The notes beneath the pieces were generated by a model that saw only the letters and a program-made list of their open reading frames with translations, was not told the origin of the DNA and did no database searches. 56,810 bases of DNA from Rheinheimera sp. (GTDB lineage: Bacteria; Pseudomonadota; Gammaproteobacteria; Enterobacterales; Alteromonadaceae). Below, in pieces: positions 54,278 to 56,810 of the stretch. Each line of letters opens with the position of its first letter. Within the stretch, counting starts at the first letter, position 1. A program made the translations under genes and the position numbers. The stretch covers positions 1 through 56,810 of the forward strand of contig DMYW01000022.1 of NCBI GenBank assembly GCA_003482455.1. Direction: 5' to 3'.

Positions 54278-56239
54278 ATGTTAGACAAGATTCTGTCCTT
54301 ACCGAGAGTTGTTAAAAAAACGGTGTTGGTGACTAGTGATGTTGTCGTCTTGCTTATCGCTGCGGGCCTCGCGGCATATTTAACGCAACCAGATCCATGG
54401 GAAGTGCTGCAGCAAATTATGCCGCTGGTGCTGTTTTCTTTGCCCGGAACCCTCTATGTATTTACCAAACTAGGCCTTTATCGAGCTGTTATTCGATTTA
54501 TTGATGAGCATGCGCTTGGTGCCGTGTTGGCCGGTGTTGCGTCAAATACCGCGATTATGCTGTTGTTATTCACCATTGCCCAGATCGCACACTTGGACAA
54601 ACTTGTGCTGGTACACGCACTAATCGCGCTTATTGGCTGCGGTAGCAGTCGAATGGCTGCTCGCATGTTACTGTTTCCCCGGCACACTGCGCAAAAACGT
54701 AAAGAGCCGGTATTGATCTATGGTGCTGGCTCATCAGGACGGCAGTTAGCGCAGGCGCTGCTCAATGGTGAGCAATATCAACCTGTGGCATTTGTCGATG
54801 ATGACCCCACCTTGCAAAAATCGACAATCCTTGGCATGCCTGTTGGCTTGCCCAGTCAGATTTCGTTGTTAGTTAAAACCAAAAATATTCGTCGAATTTT
54901 GCTAGCGATCCCATCGGCAAGTCGGATCCGCCGCCGGCAATTGCTTGATTCACTAGAAAATATTCCTATTCCAGTGCAAACAGTTCCCGGCATGATGGAC
55001 ATCGTAGACGGCCATTTTCATGTGGATAGCTTGGAAGATGTGAAAATTGAAGACCTGTTAGGCCGTGATCCGGTTGAACCTGATTGGTCTTTATTGCAGG
55101 CTAATATCTTCAACAAAGTGGTGATGGTCACTGGGGCTGGCGGCTCGATTGGCTCTGAGTTATGTCGGCAGATTGTCAGTAATAGACCCAGTAAATTGAT
55201 CCTGTTCGAATTGTCAGAGTTTGCACTGTACAGTATTCACCGTGAACTGCTGGCGCTATGCCAAAAACACAAACTGGATTGCGCTATAGTGCCAGTCATT
55301 GGCAATGTGCAGTCACAAACGCGACTGCTGGCAACGATGCAGCGCTTTCATGTAGATACTGTGTATCACGCGGCGGCGTATAAACATGTACCTATGGTCG
55401 AATTTAACGTGCTTGAAGGCGTGCGTAACAACGTATTCGGTACTTGGCGTTGTGCCGAAGCCGCGATCCAAGCGGGCGTCTCAACCTTTGTGTTGATCTC
55501 AACAGATAAAGCTGTTCGCCCAACGAACTTGATGGGAGCATCCAAACGACTTGCTGAGTTGGTGTTGCAAGGTTTGGCTAAACGACAAACTGTAACTCGC
55601 TTTTGTATGGTCCGATTTGGCAATGTGTTGGGCTCTTCCGGTTCAGTTGTACCGTTATTCCGCGAGCAAATCCGCCAGGGTGGCCCAGTGACGGTGACTC
55701 ATCCTGACATCTATCGTTACTTTATGACCATCCCTGAAGCTGCGCAGTTGGTGATCCAAGCCGGTGCTATGGGGCAAGGTGGCGATGTGTTCGTTTTGGA
55801 TATGGGGGAGCCAGTAAGAATCGTCGATCTTGCACGCAGAATGATTCATTTGATGGGGTTGGAAGTTGTCGACGAACGTCATCCAGACGGCGATATCGAA
55901 ATTAAGTTTACCGGATTGCGGCCTGGTGAAAAGCTATTCGAAGAATTGCTGATTGGAGACGATGTAAAAACAACGCAGCATGCTAGGATTTGTGCGGCTA
56001 ATGAAACAGCCTTGGATTGGCATGATATGAAAGCGCTGCTGCGCCAACTGGAACATCACTGCGAGTTGTTGGCCGTTGAACAAGTGGTCGCCTTAATTAA
56101 AGATGCGCCGATTGGATTAAATGGGCATGAGCGAATCAATGACCTTGTTGACCAGCGTGAAACTAAAGCCTCTATCGCTAAACCAACGAGCGCTGCACTT
56201 GATACTGAATTGCCTAACGCAGTTCCTGAGGCGCTGTAA
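54278..56239 (+). CDS. wbpM: WbpM/FlaA1-type membrane nucleotide-sugar 4,6-dehydratase
   Basis: The product has 653 residues. The N-terminus has four membrane helices. A CoA-binding-like Rossmann domain follows (VLIYGAGSSGRQLAQALL), then the catalytic dehydratase with GAGGSIGSELCRQI. The active site reads STDKAVRPTNLMGASK, a Ser-Met-Lys set in place of Ser-Tyr-Lys, typical of WbpM-type enzymes and unlike the PseB of this window. It makes the 4-keto-6-deoxy sugar for O-antigen or capsule. GGGAG lies 7 bases before ATG 54278. The last 35 residues are a poorly conserved tail. Confidence 0.92.
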   Translation: MLDKILSLPRVVKKTVLVTSDVVVLLIAAGLAAYLTQPDPWEVLQQIMPLVLFSLPGTLYVFTKLGLYRAVIRFIDEHALGAVLAGVASNTAIMLLLFTIAQIAHLDKLVLVHALIALIGCGSSRMAARMLLFPRHTAQKRKEPVLIYGAGSSGRQLAQALLNGEQYQPVAFVDDDPTLQKSTILGMPVGLPSQISLLVKTKNIRRILLAIPSASRIRRRQLLDSLENIPIPVQTVPGMMDIVDGHFHVDSLEDVKIEDLLGRDPVEPDWSLLQANIFNKVVMVTGAGGSIGSELCRQIVSNRPSKLILFELSEFALYSIHRELLALCQKHKLDCAIVPVIGNVQSQTRLLATMQRFHVDTVYHAAAYKHVPMVEFNVLEGVRNNVFGTWRCAEAAIQAGVSTFVLISTDKAVRPTNLMGASKRLAELVLQGLAKRQTVTRFCMVRFGNVLGSSGSVVPLFREQIRQGGPVTVTHPDIYRYFMTIPEAAQLVIQAGAMGQGGDVFVLDMGEPVRIVDLARRMIHLMGLEVVDERHPDGDIEIKFTGLRPGEKLFEELLIGDDVKTTQHARICAANETALDWHDMKALLRQLEHHCELLAVEQVVALIKDAPIGLNGHERINDLVDQRETKASIAKPTSAALDTELPNAVPEAL

Positions 56240-56249
56240 ATCAGCGCCT
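56229..56249. terminator. hairpin spanning the wbpM and tdk stop codons
   Basis: AGGCGCTG (56229-56236) pairs perfectly with CAGCGCCT (56242-56249) with loop TAAAT, which includes the wbpM stop. No T-run follows on either strand. It lies exactly between convergent genes, so a two-way termination role is plausible. Confidence 0.45.
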
Positions 56250-56810
56250 ACCACACTAGTTCTTTGAAGTGTTTGCGACACATCGATAGATAGGTATCGT
56301 TACCGCCAATTTGTACTTGCTCACCGCCGCGTGATGGCTGGCCTTGTTCATCTAGCCGAACCACAAAGTTTGCCTTTCGACCACAATGACAGATTGTTTT
56401 TAATTCGATGAGTTTATCGGCCCATGCCAATAAGGCTTGGCTGCCCGGAAAGGTTTCACCAAGAAAGTCAGTACGTAACCCAAAGGCCAGCACTGGAATA
56501 TGCAGGTTATCCACAACATCAGTCAGTTGACGGACTTGTTCTTTGGTTAGGAATTGTGCTTCGTCAATCAGCACGCAATCTAATCGCTCGACTAATTTGA
56601 CCTCTTGGCAGTACTTCAGGAAATCAAAATCAACGGCGAAGATCTGCGCATCCATCTGCAAACCAATCCGAGAACTCACTTTACCGATTCCATAACGATT
56701 GTCGATGGCGGCAGTAAAAATGGCGACTTGCATGCCACGTTCTTGATAGTTATAAGCACTTTGAAGTAACGATGTCGATTTTCCTGCGTTCATCGCAGAA
56801 TAATAAAAAT
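56248..56810 (-). CDS. tdk: thymidine kinase (5' end cut by the window edge)
   Basis: The visible part covers all but about the first five residues: reading continues upstream of the first ATG as FYYSAMNAGKS to the window edge, so the real start lies outside. The P-loop is MNAGKSTSLLQS, followed by VLIDEAQFLT and the zinc site TICHCGRKA with MCRKHF. It phosphorylates thymidine for salvage. It is convergent with the WbpM-like gene, 8 bases away, and unrelated to motility. Confidence 0.95.
   Translation of the reverse strand, partial: FYYSAMNAGKSTSLLQSAYNYQERGMQVAIFTAAIDNRYGIGKVSSRIGLQMDAQIFAVDFDFLKYCQEVKLVERLDCVLIDEAQFLTKEQVRQLTDVVDNLHIPVLAFGLRTDFLGETFPGSQALLAWADKLIELKTICHCGRKANFVVRLDEQGQPSRGGEQVQIGGNDTYLSMCRKHFKELVW

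Overview
The window is a chromosomal stretch from a polarly flagellated gammaproteobacterium. The FlrA/FlrB/FlrC sigma-54 hierarchy, the FlhF/FlhG pole markers, the CheY-CheZ-CheA-CheB block followed by MotC/MotD-like, ParC/ParP, CheW and DUF2802 genes, and the nearby pseudaminic-acid genes together suggest an Alteromonadales-type organism of the Rheinheimera/Alishewanella/Shewanella kind. The genus is an inference only. Nearly every base is coding, no gap between genes exceeds about 245 bases, and I saw no tRNA, rRNA, CRISPR array, insertion sequence or phage gene.

Region 1 (1-13.5 kb) is a flagellin-glycosylation island. On the + strand are the tail of a gene that may be a FliT-like chaperone, a Maf motility-associated glycosyltransferase, a SAM methyltransferase and a FemAB/GNAT-like acyltransferase. 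Converging on them from the - strand is a compact nonulosonate (pseudaminic-type) operon: a degenerate adenylate-forming protein, PseB, PseC, an aldo/keto reductase, an SpsF-type nucleotidyltransferase, a class-III aminotransferase, a PseG-PseH fusion and PseI. The operon would make an activated Pse-like sugar and the Maf protein would attach it to flagellin.

Region 2 (13.7-32.0 kb) holds flrA, flrBC and fliEFGHIJKLMNOPQR-flhB. They encode the master activator, the two-component pair that works after it, the MS and C rings, the export ATPase complex, an unusually large hook-length regulator, and the export gate. Strong sigma-54 promoter matches precede flrB and fliE.

Region 3 (32.0-38.6 kb) interrupts the flagellar cluster between flhB and flhA. 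It contains a short-chain dehydrogenase, a patatin-like protein, and four genes that match the E. coli ynbABCD set in length and domain layout: a PAP2 + dual-specificity phosphatase fusion, a CDP-alcohol phosphotransferase, an alpha/beta-hydrolase + methyltransferase fusion, and a CdsA-type cytidylyltransferase. They lie in three transcription units. Together they look like a self-contained, undescribed phospholipid-modifying system, and this is the most interesting part of the window. Several members carry changed catalytic motifs.

Region 4 (38.7-52.9 kb) resumes the flagellar/chemotaxis cluster: flhA, flhF, flhG, fliA, cheY, cheZ, cheA, cheB, motC/motD-like stators, parC, parP, cheW and a DUF2802 gene. 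The genes are tightly packed and many overlap. A weaker sigma-54 promoter precedes flhA, with a GTC-N8-GAC box just downstream.

Region 5 (52.9-56.8 kb) has a UDP-GlcNAc 2-epimerase ending in a good intrinsic terminator, a WbpM/FlaA1-type membrane dehydratase, and a convergent thymidine kinase cut by the window edge. It looks like the start of a surface-polysaccharide locus.
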